Notes: generated by a model not told the origin, from the letters alone. DNA of 64,000 bases from Oceanihabitans sp. 2_MG-2023 (GCF_030547245.1 NZ_JAUOQT010000002.1:62001-126000); one strand, 5' to 3'; numbered from the stretch's first letter, positions 20,031 through 28,585 are shown. Program-made: numbers and translations.

Positions 20031-20882
20031 TTAATATTCACGTCTTAAGTTTTGTAACACTAGCAATGGAACTTCAAGTTTTAAACTTATTTTATCTATA
20101 GTAGATTGAAATAATATATTCTCTAAATAAGAATGCTGTGTATTTACCATAATTAAAAAATCTATAGTATTATCGGAAACATACGTATTAATAGCGCTAT
20201 CTATCTTTTTATTATCTGTAGTGTAATAGCTTATATTATTTTTACAAATAGTTTCTTCAATAAATGCTTTATTATCTTCCTGTCTGAAAGACAATTTGCC
20301 ATTTTTAGATACATATAGCATGTCTATTTTTGTTCTAAACGGGGAAAGCAAATCACATATTAATTTTAACTCTCTTCTCTTATATGGAATTAAATAATTA
20401 GTTGGAAACAGCGCGTGTTTAGGTTGTTGATATTTATAATCTTCTGGAATCGCCAATATTGGGCATCGTACATATTTTAAAACCTGTAGTGTATTGCTTC
20501 CAAAGGTTATATTTCTTGTATTGCTCTTTCCTTTAGTTCCCATCACTACGAGGTCTATATTTTTACCATCTACGATTAAATCGGATTCGTCAAGCAAAGA
20601 GTTATAAGCAGATATCGTATAATAGGTAAATCTAGGATTTGGAGAAATTTCTTTAACAGTACGCAATAAGTCTGCTAAATTCTCTTCTGATTGCAACTTA
20701 ACACGTTTCAAAATATCATTAAAATCTGTTCTACTTAATAAAGCTTCATGATTATATACCTCAGCTTGATATGCATGCATGAAGTAAAACTCTACTTTTT
20801 GATATTTAAAAAACTCTAATGCATAGGTAATAGCATTCATTGCATTATTGGAAAAATCGGTTGGAATCATTATTTTCATCAT
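20031..20882 (-). CDS. Universal stress protein, two Usp domains
   Basis: 283 residues. MMKIMIPTDFSNNAMNAITYALEFF opens the first Usp domain, with GTKGKSNTRNITFGS as the nucleotide-binding motif. The second domain has lost the motif but retains NTQHSYLENILFQSTIDKI. First gene of the operon 20882-17852. The 70 bp upstream contain the box TGATATTTATCA (minus strand) and, 23 bp on, TAATTTTA, the arrangement shared by four promoters in this island. Confidence 0.93.
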   Translation of the reverse strand: MMKIMIPTDFSNNAMNAITYALEFFKYQKVEFYFMHAYQAEVYNHEALLSRTDFNDILKRVKLQSEENLADLLRTVKEISPNPRFTYYTISAYNSLLDESDLIVDGKNIDLVVMGTKGKSNTRNITFGSNTLQVLKYVRCPILAIPEDYKYQQPKHALFPTNYLIPYKRRELKLICDLLSPFRTKIDMLYVSKNGKLSFRQEDNKAFIEETICKNNISYYTTDNKKIDSAINTYVSDNTIDFLIMVNTQHSYLENILFQSTIDKISLKLEVPLLVLQNLRREY

Positions 20883-20908
20883 ACCTAAAGTGTTTATTTT
20901 TAATACAT

Positions 20909-20951
20909 TAAAATTAAAAAAGTAAACTAAAAAAAACTATGATAAATATCA
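20909..20951 (-). promoter_or_regulatory. Crp/Fnr-type box and -7 element of the three-Usp operon
   Basis: On the minus strand TGATATTTATCA (20951-20940) is followed after exactly 23 bp by TAATTTTA (20916-20909), a one-mismatch TAnnTTTG. The box centre falls about 29 bp before the -7 element, near -41.5, as in class II Crp/Fnr activation. Confidence 0.65.
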
Positions 20952-20983
20952 GTAAACCAAGAAGAAAAGAGTTTCATAAAATA

Positions 20984-21015
20984 AAAAAAGCCAGATTTTT
21001 TAATCTGGCTTTTTC
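20984..21015 (-). terminator. Terminator of the 21136-21981 Usp gene
   Basis: A perfect stem AAAGCCAGATT / AATCTGGCTTT with a T-run on the minus strand. It separates the single Usp gene from the downstream three-Usp operon, so these are two transcription units. Confidence 0.8.
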
Positions 21016-21103
21016 ATGGATTAATAGCAAGTAATTTAATTCATGTAGTATAACATAAACCCCTTAAATTACACTATAAATATACTTTTATAAAAAATGA
21101 GAA

Positions 21104-21123
21104 ACTATGACTAAAGTCATAGT
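21104..21123. promoter_or_regulatory. Perfect 9-bp inverted repeat downstream of a Usp gene
   Basis: ACTATGACT and AGTCATAGT are perfect inverted arms around AA, and contain TGA-N6-TCA like the regulatory boxes nearby. It starts 12 bp after the Usp stop. It could be an RNA hairpin or a further protein-binding site; no -7 element lies at the 23-bp spacing. Confidence 0.45.
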
Positions 21124-21135
21124 TCCATTTTTTTT

Positions 21136-21981
21136 TTAAATTTCATGCATTACTAAAAAGGGAATATCTGTATGGTAACTAATTTCTTCAACTTTATTAT
21201 GAAATAATATTTGCTGAAAATAATTAAGATTTTTAGCTACCATAGTTATTAAGTCTACATCTCTGCTTTCAATAAAGCACTGCACAGCATCTTCCACTTT
21301 TTTACTTGTTAAATAATGAAAACTATACTTGTAATTATTAAAATAATCTGCTAATAATTCTTTATTTTTTTCTTGATTAGTATTTAATTTTTCAGCCTCT
21401 GTTTTAATATGTATAATTCTTAATTGCGAAGTGGTTCTGTCTAAAATTTTGGAAAGCGGAAATAAGGTTTGCAGGTTATAATTTATAGAATAATCTGTAG
21501 GAAAAGCTATTTCTTCAATTTTATGATACTTTGCGTTTTCTGGCACAACTAAAGTGGTGCATTTTACTTTTGTTATTACATCTGCAGTATTACTCCCAAC
21601 AATATATTTTTTAAGACCAGAAGCTCCTTTTGTTCCCATTACAATGGTATTTATTTTTTTTTCTTGAACTTGCTCTCTTATCGATTCAATAAAAAAATTA
21701 TAATCTGAAACGGTATAAAACTTATGATTGGTATTATTAGGTATTTGATTAGCGATTTTTTTTAAAAGTGCTACCAACTTCTTTTTAGAAGGCTTAATAT
21801 ATTCGTCTTGTATCGTAGTCGAAGTAGCTATATATGAGGTATCATCCATAGCTATATTATTTAGTTTATTTACATGGAGCAAATAAAAATTACATATGGA
21901 ATACTCGTAAAAATGCAAAGCATATTTAATAGCATTCCATGAATTCTCAGAAAAGTCTGTTGGTAATAAAATATTATACAT
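21136..21981 (-). CDS. Universal stress protein, two Usp domains
   Basis: 281 residues, the most divergent of the four. MYNILLPTDFSENSWNAIKYALHFYEY opens domain 1, and the ATP motif is GTKGASGLKKYIVGS. In domain 2 the HS block of the other three is replaced by KNLNYFQQILFHN. Monocistronic: it has its own promoter (box TGATATTCGTCA, then TAACTTTG) and a terminator at 20984-21015. It lies 85 bp downstream of the receiver-Crp gene. Confidence 0.93.
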   Translation of the reverse strand: MYNILLPTDFSENSWNAIKYALHFYEYSICNFYLLHVNKLNNIAMDDTSYIATSTTIQDEYIKPSKKKLVALLKKIANQIPNNTNHKFYTVSDYNFFIESIREQVQEKKINTIVMGTKGASGLKKYIVGSNTADVITKVKCTTLVVPENAKYHKIEEIAFPTDYSINYNLQTLFPLSKILDRTTSQLRIIHIKTEAEKLNTNQEKNKELLADYFNNYKYSFHYLTSKKVEDAVQCFIESRDVDLITMVAKNLNYFQQILFHNKVEEISYHTDIPFLVMHEI

Positions 21982-22001
21982 TGGTATTCTACTTAAAAAA
22001 A

Positions 22002-22044
22002 CAAAGTTAATTTTAACAGTCTTTTTAAAATATGACGAATATCA
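22002..22044 (-). promoter_or_regulatory. Crp/Fnr-type box and perfect -7 element of the single Usp gene
   Basis: On the minus strand TGATATTCGTCA (22044-22033), a 23-bp gap, then TAACTTTG (22009-22002), an exact TAnnTTTG. This is the best -7 element of the four promoters with this architecture. Confidence 0.7.
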
Positions 22045-22066
22045 CTTTGATACTATTTTTAAAAAA

Positions 22067-23122
22067 TTAAACTATTTGTTCTAATTTTTCAATATCTAGA
22101 ATCTTAATATTTCTACCTTCAATTTCAATTAAACCTTTCTTTTTAAAACTAGACAAGGTTCGTATTAGACTTTCGGTGGCAATACCAGCAGCACTAGACA
22201 AATCACTACGCGAAATTTTTATAGGCTGGTTAGGTTTGCAATTTAATTTTTCGGAAAATTTTAAAATGGTACTTGCTGTTTTTTTACTTACAGAGCTATA
22301 CGCCATTTCCAATAATTGATCTTTAACTCCTTTTAAATCGTCTGTAAGCAACTGTATAAGTTCTAAAGTCACTTTATGATTAGTATTTAAAATACCTTTT
22401 AGTTGATCTTTAGAAACACCAACTAATTTAGTTTCTTTAATTGCTGCTGCAGATTCTTGATACACTATATTTTGAATAAACGAGGTGTAACCAAACAAGT
22501 CATCCTCTTTATACAAAGCAGTTGTAAGCTCTTTGCCTTGCTCGTCTAACTTATAACATTTTACGATACCTTGAATTACTAAAAATATATAATTGGAGTT
22601 TTGACCTTCTTTATAAATTATATCGCCTTGTAAAAAATGAAAAGGTTTTCCATTGTCATCAAAATAGTTTTTAAGATCGTTAAGTGTTCTTATTTCATCC
22701 TCTTCTTCTGTTTCTATTTCTGTATGCTCCTTATCTCTTATGTCTTTTAAAATAGATGCTCTAGCAATTCTACTTTCAATAGCACTAATAAGTTCATTTT
22801 CATCAAAAGGCTTTGTTATATAATCATCTGCACCAAGATCCATTCCTTTTCTTACATCTTTTCGTTCAGTTTTTGCAGATAGAAAAACAAACGGAATGTT
22901 TTGTGTATTTTCATTTTTAAACAAAGTTTCTAATACTCCATAACCATCTAATTCTGGCATCATGACATCACAAACTATAATATCTGGAAGCTCTTTAATT
23001 GCTGCTTCTACTCCCAACTTTCCATTTGCAGCTGTAACGACATTATAGTTAGAAAGCTCTAAAAGTTCGGCTGTGTTTTCTCTTAAAACAACATCATCTT
23101 CAATTAATAAAATTTTCTTCAT
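22067..23122 (-). CDS. Response regulator fused to a Crp/Fnr-type transcription factor
   Basis: 351 residues in three modules. Receiver (1-125): acidic pair D9/D10, phospho-acceptor D52 in CDVMMP, S82 and K104 in KPF. Cyclic-nucleotide-binding fold (about 150-270): FHFLQGDIIYKEGQNSNYIFLVIQG. Crp-type winged helix (about 290-345): ISRSDLSSAAGIATESLIRTLSSF. Aligned with E. coli CRP, the recognition helix keeps Glu181 and Arg185 while Arg180 is Thr, so it should read TGA half-sites. The start codon overlaps the stop of the partner kinase. No Cys cluster for an Fe-S centre is seen. It is the likely activator of the four TGA-N6-TCA promoters nearby. Confidence 0.93.
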   Translation of the reverse strand: MKKILLIEDDVVLRENTAELLELSNYNVVTAANGKLGVEAAIKELPDIIVCDVMMPELDGYGVLETLFKNENTQNIPFVFLSAKTERKDVRKGMDLGADDYITKPFDENELISAIESRIARASILKDIRDKEHTEIETEEEDEIRTLNDLKNYFDDNGKPFHFLQGDIIYKEGQNSNYIFLVIQGIVKCYKLDEQGKELTTALYKEDDLFGYTSFIQNIVYQESAAAIKETKLVGVSKDQLKGILNTNHKVTLELIQLLTDDLKGVKDQLLEMAYSSVSKKTASTILKFSEKLNCKPNQPIKISRSDLSSAAGIATESLIRTLSSFKKKGLIEIEGRNIKILDIEKLEQIV

Positions 23123-24363
23123 TATTGGGCAATATTTGGAATTGTAATTATAAATGTGGATCCTTTATTTTCTTCACTTGTAAACGATATGGTTCCGCCT
23201 AAATTTTCAAAATGGGTTTTTATTATGTTTAGTCCAATTCCTGTTCCTTGTGTTAGCAATGCATTTTCTGCTCTAAAATAACGGTTAAATATATTTTTTT
23301 GGTCTTTTTCAGGAATTCCAATACCATTATCGATTATTTGAATGATTGTATTTTCTTTATCTTGATGAACAATTATTTTTACCGTTGAGTTTTCTGGTGA
23401 ATATTTAATAGCATTATGCACTAGGTTTGACAAAGCTAATTCCATAATTTTCTCGTCTTGTGTTAACGAAATATGATCAATATTTTCTGGATAACTTATT
23501 TTTTGTCCAAATTTTAAAAGCATATTTGCATTGTAAACTACTTCGTCTACAACTTTACTTAATTTAAAAGTACTAAACTTATAATTTACATTACCTGTTT
23601 CTAATTTTTCAATAGATAAAAAATCATTTAATATATTATTTAGATAGTGCACTTTATTGGTAATTGTTTCAATATGCTTATCTCTCTTTGCTTGTTGTTC
23701 TTCTAATTTATACTTACTTAACAACATGGTGGATGTTAAAATACCGCTTAATGGTGTTTTAAACTCATGCGATACTAGCGATAAGAATTTTGTTTTGAGT
23801 TCGTTAAGTTCGATTTCCTTTTTAAGTGCATTTTTTATTTTGTTCTCTGCTTCAATTCGTTTTTTATTTTCTGCATCCAACTTAATATTGACGCCTTTTA
23901 ATTCATCTATAGTAGCGCTTAATTCTTTGGTTCTTTGAAATACTTTCTCTTCCAGATCTTCATTTAACTGCTGTATTTCTAGTTCTTGTTGTTTACGTAC
24001 AGAAATATCAATTACCAAAGCCATTATGTATCCTTCGCCATCCATTTTAAACGGATTTAATCCAGCCTCTACAGGAAAGCTGCTTCCATCTTTATGTGCT
24101 CCAAACAAATCTCGACCTCGTCCCATTGGTCTACTTTCCTTGTGTTTCATAAAACCATTAAAATGTGCTCCATGACCGGCATGATAATTTTTTGGAATAA
24201 GTACATTTAACGTTTGGTTTATAAGTTCGCCTTTTTTATAGCCAAACATGAGATCTGTTGAAGCGTTTGTAAAAACAATATTCTGTTTTTCATCTACAAC
24301 AATTACACCTTCTGAAACGGCTTCAAAAAGTACATTAAAAATCTCCTGGTCTATTTTAAACAT
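23122..24363 (-). CDS. Soluble PAS sensor histidine kinase, FixL-like PAS domain
   Basis: 413 residues with no membrane segment. The PAS domain (about 5-122) is followed by a coiled coil (125-190), HisKA with H199 in SHEFKTPLSG, and HATPase_c with N-box HNAIKYS, G1 DNGIGIP and G2 GTGIGLNI. From the IPKNYH stretch to KDGSSFP the PAS aligns without gaps to the haem PAS of Bradyrhizobium FixL as I recall it: H64 falls on proximal His200 and R84 on distal Arg220, while His214 is Arg here. Haem and oxygen sensing are therefore plausible but not proven. Translationally coupled to the receiver-Crp gene downstream. Confidence 0.9.
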   Translation of the reverse strand: MFKIDQEIFNVLFEAVSEGVIVVDEKQNIVFTNASTDLMFGYKKGELINQTLNVLIPKNYHAGHGAHFNGFMKHKESRPMGRGRDLFGAHKDGSSFPVEAGLNPFKMDGEGYIMALVIDISVRKQQELEIQQLNEDLEEKVFQRTKELSATIDELKGVNIKLDAENKKRIEAENKIKNALKKEIELNELKTKFLSLVSHEFKTPLSGILTSTMLLSKYKLEEQQAKRDKHIETITNKVHYLNNILNDFLSIEKLETGNVNYKFSTFKLSKVVDEVVYNANMLLKFGQKISYPENIDHISLTQDEKIMELALSNLVHNAIKYSPENSTVKIIVHQDKENTIIQIIDNGIGIPEKDQKNIFNRYFRAENALLTQGTGIGLNIIKTHFENLGGTISFTSEENKGSTFIITIPNIAQ

Positions 24364-24399
24364 AAATAATTATAATGTTTTAATACTGCTTTAAAAATA

Positions 24400-24407
24400 C
24401 AAAACTA
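24400..24407 (-). promoter_or_regulatory. -7 element of the kinase/regulator operon
   Basis: TAGTTTTG on the minus strand, an exact TAnnTTTG, 37 bp upstream of the kinase start. The TGA-N6-TCA box at 24443-24454 is 35 bp away, 12 bp more than in the other promoters, so any autoregulation would use a different geometry. Confidence 0.5.
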
Positions 24408-24442
24408 TATGTCCTAAACCACACTTATTTAATTCTAATAAC

Positions 24443-24485
24443 TGATTAATATCATAATTTAATAGCTAACAGGTAATTATATTTA
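24443..24485 (+). promoter_or_regulatory. Crp/Fnr-type box and -7 element of the TerB-like/ABC operon
   Basis: TGATTAATATCA (24443-24454), then 23 bp, then TATATTTA (24478-24485), ahead of the ATG at 24507. It lies in the divergent region between the two-component operon and the ABC operon. Confidence 0.65.
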
Positions 24486-24506
24486 TACTTAGGAAACACC
24501 TACAGT

Positions 24507-24923
24507 ATGAAAAAAAAGCACAAAACAACTCTAAATTTCTATAAAAACTTAGGAAATCTATTTTACGCCATAGCTGCTGCAGATAAAAGTATCACGCCTT
24601 TAGAGGTGATAACTTTGAAAGAAATTATTAAATCGAAATGGCTAAAAACAGAGACTTTAAAAGATACATTTGGCACGGATAGCGCTTACCAAATCGAATT
24701 TATTTTCGATATACTGCATCGTGAAAACAATTTAGATGTAGAAAAATGCTACGCAGATTTTATAAACTATAAAAAGGCACAAAATCATTTTTTTTCTCCA
24801 TCTGTTAATCAATTAATATTACAAACTGCTAATGCGATTGCCAATAGTTTTTCAGGAAAAAATAAATCCGAACTAATACTACTTGCGAAGCTTGAAATGG
24901 AATTAAGAAAGACAGATATATAA
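24507..24923 (+). CDS. TerB-like helical protein
   Basis: 138 residues, all helical, with no signal peptide. The N-terminal stretch YKNLGNLFYAIAAADKSITPLEVITLKEIIKSKW has the pattern of TerB/TerB-like domains (IAaaDgxixxxE), found in tellurite and general stress proteins. It is the first gene of an operon running to 28568 with gaps of 17 bp, 6 bp and then overlaps. Its promoter carries the TGA-N6-TCA box. The TerB call is a pattern match only. Confidence 0.65.
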   Translation: MKKKHKTTLNFYKNLGNLFYAIAAADKSITPLEVITLKEIIKSKWLKTETLKDTFGTDSAYQIEFIFDILHRENNLDVEKCYADFINYKKAQNHFFSPSVNQLILQTANAIANSFSGKNKSELILLAKLEMELRKTDI

Positions 24924-24940
24924 TTATAAATAATAAGATC

Positions 24941-25546
24941 ATGAAAAAAACAATATTACTATTCGCTCTATTACTGATCCCTCTTTTTGGGTTTACACAA
25001 ACCTTAGAAAACATAGACTACATTTCAACATTTAAAGAAGACCTAGCAGCTATCAAAAAAGATAATCAATGGGCTTTTATAAATAAAGAAGGCTCCATTG
25101 TTATAGATTTTCGAGAAGATTTAACGGAAACAAAAACAGAAGCTGGCTCTTCTCCGGTTTTTAATAACGAAAGATGCTTAATCCAACAACAAAAAGATGG
25201 TATAAACTATTATGGATTTATTGATACATCTGGAAAAACTGTTATTGAACCTCAGTTTTTAAATGCTACTACCTTTTCCAATAATTATGCTATCGCATTA
25301 GAATTAGTTAAAGTAGATTTAGGTAAAAACAACCTGCTTAATAAGGACATCGTGAAATACAACTATTTTCAAGTAGTTATAGATTCTTCCGGAAAGGTTA
25401 TAACTTATTTAACAGAAGCTACTCCTGTAGAATTATCGACTACAAATTTAAAGAAAGCACCAGTGATATCATCCAAGTTCCTTTCTGAAAAATTAGTAGC
25501 TGTTATGACAAAAAACAAACAATGGATTATAAAAAAAATAGACTAA
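24941..25546 (+). CDS. Exported WG-repeat-like protein
   Basis: 201 residues. A signal peptide (ILLFALLLIPLFGFTQ) is followed by repeats of the WG/KWG type: DNQWAFINKEGSIVIDF, then GINYYGFIDTSGKTVIEPQF, then a weaker one near the C-terminus (KNKQWIIKKI). Such repeats form beta-propeller-like or solenoid surfaces in the periplasm. It lies between the TerB-like gene and the MFP gene of the same operon; whether it assists the exporter is unknown. Confidence 0.75.
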   Translation: MKKTILLFALLLIPLFGFTQTLENIDYISTFKEDLAAIKKDNQWAFINKEGSIVIDFREDLTETKTEAGSSPVFNNERCLIQQQKDGINYYGFIDTSGKTVIEPQFLNATTFSNNYAIALELVKVDLGKNNLLNKDIVKYNYFQVVIDSSGKVITYLTEATPVELSTTNLKKAPVISSKFLSEKLVAVMTKNKQWIIKKID

Positions 25547-25552
25547 TACCAA

Positions 25553-26632
25553 ATGAGATATTTATTTGCAATAGCCTTACTATTTTTTTGTTTCTCCTGC
25601 TCTAAAAAGGAGGGCAAAATCCTTCCTTCAGAACAAGATTTAACAGAGTCTGTTTACACTTCTGTCACTATACAACCAGATAGTTTATACCAAGCTTATG
25701 CCATTGTTGCAGGTATTTTAGAGAAGAATTTTGTTGAAGAAGGTGATAACATAAAAAAAGACGAAGCCATCTCTCAAATAATAAACAACACACCAGTTTT
25801 AAATACGCAAAACGCAAAGCTATCTTTAGATTTAGCAAAAGAAAATTACAACGGAAACGCTGCTATTTTATTTGGAATTAAAGAGGAAATAGAAGCTGCT
25901 ATTCTGAAGTATAAAAACGATTCGATTACCTTTTTCAGACAACAAAATCTTTGGAAACAAAACATTGGATCTAAAGCTGAATTTGACACAAAACAATTAA
26001 ACCACCAACTGTCTAAAAACAATTTAGCTGTACTTAAAAACAAATACAACCAAACTAAAAACCACTTAAACATAAGTGTTAAGCAAGCACAAAACAACTA
26101 CCAAACCGCATTAATTAGCACGAAAGATTTCACTGTAAGAAGTGCTATTCATGGCAAAGTTTATGCCCTCTATAAAGAACCTGGAGAATTAGTGAATACC
26201 ATGGAACCTGTTGCTTCTATTGGAAGTGCTTCTACCTTTATCATTGAAATGTTGGTAGATGAAGTAGATATCGTTAAAATTATAAAAAACCAAGATGTTT
26301 TAGTAACGTTGGATGCTTATACAGGTAAAGTATTACAAGGCAAAGTCTCAAAAATATATCCTAAAAAAGATGCGAGAAATCAAACTTTTAAAGTGGAAGC
26401 CCTATTTATAAAACCCCCAAAAGTACTGTACCCAGGACTTTCTGGCGAAGCAAATATTATAATATCTAAAAAGAAAAAGATTTTAACGGTTCCAAAAAGT
26501 TACATCACAGATAACAACCAAGTAAACACAGATGATGGTTTAGTGCCTATTACAACAGGTTTAGAAAATATGGAATTCTCGGAAGTCTTAAGTGGGATTA
26601 CCAAAGACACCTATATATATAAACCAGAATAA
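25553..26632 (+). CDS. Efflux periplasmic adaptor (MFP/HlyD-type) lipoprotein
   Basis: 359 residues. The lipoprotein signal ends FCFSC (Cys17, followed by SKK). The lipoyl/barrel-sandwich half-motif VAGILEKNFVEEGDNIKKDEAISQI is followed by a long helical hairpin (about 80-180), the return half GKVYALYKEPGELVNTMEPVASIGS and beta-barrel domains. This is the adaptor of a MacAB-type exporter, acting between the FtsX-type permease encoded next (stop/start overlap TAATG) and an outer membrane channel that is not encoded here. Confidence 0.92.
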   Translation: MRYLFAIALLFFCFSCSKKEGKILPSEQDLTESVYTSVTIQPDSLYQAYAIVAGILEKNFVEEGDNIKKDEAISQIINNTPVLNTQNAKLSLDLAKENYNGNAAILFGIKEEIEAAILKYKNDSITFFRQQNLWKQNIGSKAEFDTKQLNHQLSKNNLAVLKNKYNQTKNHLNISVKQAQNNYQTALISTKDFTVRSAIHGKVYALYKEPGELVNTMEPVASIGSASTFIIEMLVDEVDIVKIIKNQDVLVTLDAYTGKVLQGKVSKIYPKKDARNQTFKVEALFIKPPKVLYPGLSGEANIIISKKKKILTVPKSYITDNNQVNTDDGLVPITTGLENMEFSEVLSGITKDTYIYKPE

Positions 26633-27894
26633 TGGTAAACTGGACCGTCATATTAGACATTGCAAAAAAGCAACTAATAACCAAATTTAAGTCTACTGCT
26701 ATTGCTGCTTTAGGTGTTACTTTTGGTATTGGCGCTTACATTACTTTAGTTAGCTTTATGACAGGTTTAAATAATATGCTAGACGATTTAATTTTAAACC
26801 AAACCCCTCACATTCATATTTATAACGAAATTGAACCTTCAAAAAAACAACCCGTAGATGGCTATGATGCGTTTAAAAACAGCTTTAATGTGGTGCATTC
26901 CATTAAACCTAAATTAAGTCAAAAAAAAATTCATAACGCTTCACCAATTATTCATTTTTTAAATAAAAACAAAGAAGTAAAAGGTGCCATTCCTCAAGTA
27001 AAAATGCAAATATTTTACATAGCTGGATCTATTGAAATTGCAGGTAATCTAACAGGAATACAACCAGTTGAAGAAGCGAGACTATTTAATTTTAGAGATT
27101 ATATTATTGCGGGTTCTCCCGAAAAACTTAAAAACACAGAAAACGGCATATTATTAGGCTCTGGTATTGCAAAAAAAATGGCATTATCTGTTGGTGACAG
27201 AGTTCAAATAAGCACGATAAAAGGAGATATATTTCCTTTAAAAATTGTAGGATTTTATCAAAGTGGCATTTCCGATATAGATGCCATTCAAAGTTTTGTA
27301 AACTTAAAAACTGTACAACGTATTTTAGGAGAAGCACAAAATTACATCACAGATATTAATGTAAAGCTTTATGATATCGAAAAAGCACTACTCTTATCTC
27401 AAAAAACAGAGCAACAATTTAATGTAACTGCAATAGATATTAAAACTGCTAATGCACAATTTGAAACAGGAACAAATGTTAGAAACCTTATTACTTACGC
27501 CGTATCTATAGCCTTATTAATCGTCGCTGGTTTTGGTGTTTATAATATTTTAAGCATGCTTATTTATGAAAAGATGAATGATATTGCTATCTTAAAAGCA
27601 ATCGGCTTTTCGGGGAATGATGTGCAGTACATTTTTATGAGTCAAGCATTGATAATTGGTATCATAGGTGGTATTCTAGGACTATTAATAGGCTTAATAT
27701 TCACGAATATAATTAGCACTATTCCGTTTAAAACAGATGCATTAGCAAAAGTAGATACCTATCCTATTGATTTTAATGTTTGGTATTATATAATAGGTTT
27801 CTCCTTTGCAATCATCTCTACCTTTTTTGCAGGTTATTTACCATCGCTTAAAGCTAAAAAAATAGATCCAGTAAAAATAATAAGAGGACAATAA
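26632..27894 (+). CDS. ABC transporter permease, FtsX/MacB-LolC type
   Basis: 420 residues. One N-terminal transmembrane helix (about 20-45), a large periplasmic domain (about 50-280) and three C-terminal helices with the FtsX signature (FGVYNILSMLIYEKMNDIAILKAIGFSGNDVQYIFMSQALIIGIIGGILG). The end KAKKIDPVKIIRGQ is typical of the LolC/MacB permease class. These exporters move lipoproteins, peptides or antimicrobials by mechanotransmission rather than a classical channel. The start overlaps the MFP stop, and the stop overlaps the ATPase start. Confidence 0.92.
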   Translation: MVNWTVILDIAKKQLITKFKSTAIAALGVTFGIGAYITLVSFMTGLNNMLDDLILNQTPHIHIYNEIEPSKKQPVDGYDAFKNSFNVVHSIKPKLSQKKIHNASPIIHFLNKNKEVKGAIPQVKMQIFYIAGSIEIAGNLTGIQPVEEARLFNFRDYIIAGSPEKLKNTENGILLGSGIAKKMALSVGDRVQISTIKGDIFPLKIVGFYQSGISDIDAIQSFVNLKTVQRILGEAQNYITDINVKLYDIEKALLLSQKTEQQFNVTAIDIKTANAQFETGTNVRNLITYAVSIALLIVAGFGVYNILSMLIYEKMNDIAILKAIGFSGNDVQYIFMSQALIIGIIGGILGLLIGLIFTNIISTIPFKTDALAKVDTYPIDFNVWYYIIGFSFAIISTFFAGYLPSLKAKKIDPVKIIRGQ

Positions 27895-28568
27895 TGGAAA
27901 CAGTTCTAGAAGCAAAAAACATAAATAAATACTTTAAAAAACCTGTACTTTTTCATGTGCTTAAGGATATTAATTTTAAAATTAATAAAGGCGAATTCGT
28001 TTCCATAATGGGTAAATCTGGTTGTGGAAAATCTACCTTACTCTACATCCTATCTACTATGGACACAGAATACGAAGGAGAATTAAATTTGAATAACGAT
28101 TTAATAACCGGAGAAAGCAGACAAAAACTAACGTTTATTAGAAATAAACATATAGGCTTTGTATTTCAGTTTCATTATTTGCTTTCCGAGTTTACAGTTT
28201 TAGAAAACGTGATGCTTCCTGCTAAAAAACTAGGCGAAAAAAGTATTAAAGAAATTGAAAAAGACGCACTTGAAAAACTTAAAATATTAAACATCGAACA
28301 TTTAGCACATAAGCGAGCATCTCAAGTCTCTGGAGGAGAAAAACAACGTGTTGCAATTGCTAGAGCGCTTATAAATAACCCATTAATTATTATGGGAGAT
28401 GAACCTACCGGAAACTTAGATAGCCATAATGCAGATAATGTCTTTAATATATTTAAAAAATTGAGCGTAGAGGATAACCTATCCTTATTAATTGTCACAC
28501 ATGACGAAGATTTCGCTAATCGTACCGATCGTATTATTACTATGGAAGATGGTAGAATAATTAGCTAA
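27894..28568 (+). CDS. ABC transporter ATP-binding protein (MacB/LolD class)
   Basis: 224 residues, a complete ABC ATPase: Walker A GKSGCGKST, Q-loop FQFHYLL, signature VSGGEKQR, Walker B LIIMGDEPTGNLD and switch His in IVTHD. Closest in pattern to LolD/MacB ATPases. It powers the permease encoded just upstream. It is the last gene of the TerB-like / WG / MFP / permease / ATPase operon, followed by a new regulated promoter at 28586-28628. Confidence 0.95.
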   Translation: METVLEAKNINKYFKKPVLFHVLKDINFKINKGEFVSIMGKSGCGKSTLLYILSTMDTEYEGELNLNNDLITGESRQKLTFIRNKHIGFVFQFHYLLSEFTVLENVMLPAKKLGEKSIKEIEKDALEKLKILNIEHLAHKRASQVSGGEKQRVAIARALINNPLIIMGDEPTGNLDSHNADNVFNIFKKLSVEDNLSLLIVTHDEDFANRTDRIITMEDGRIIS

Positions 28569-28585
28569 TAATTAACACCTTAAAC

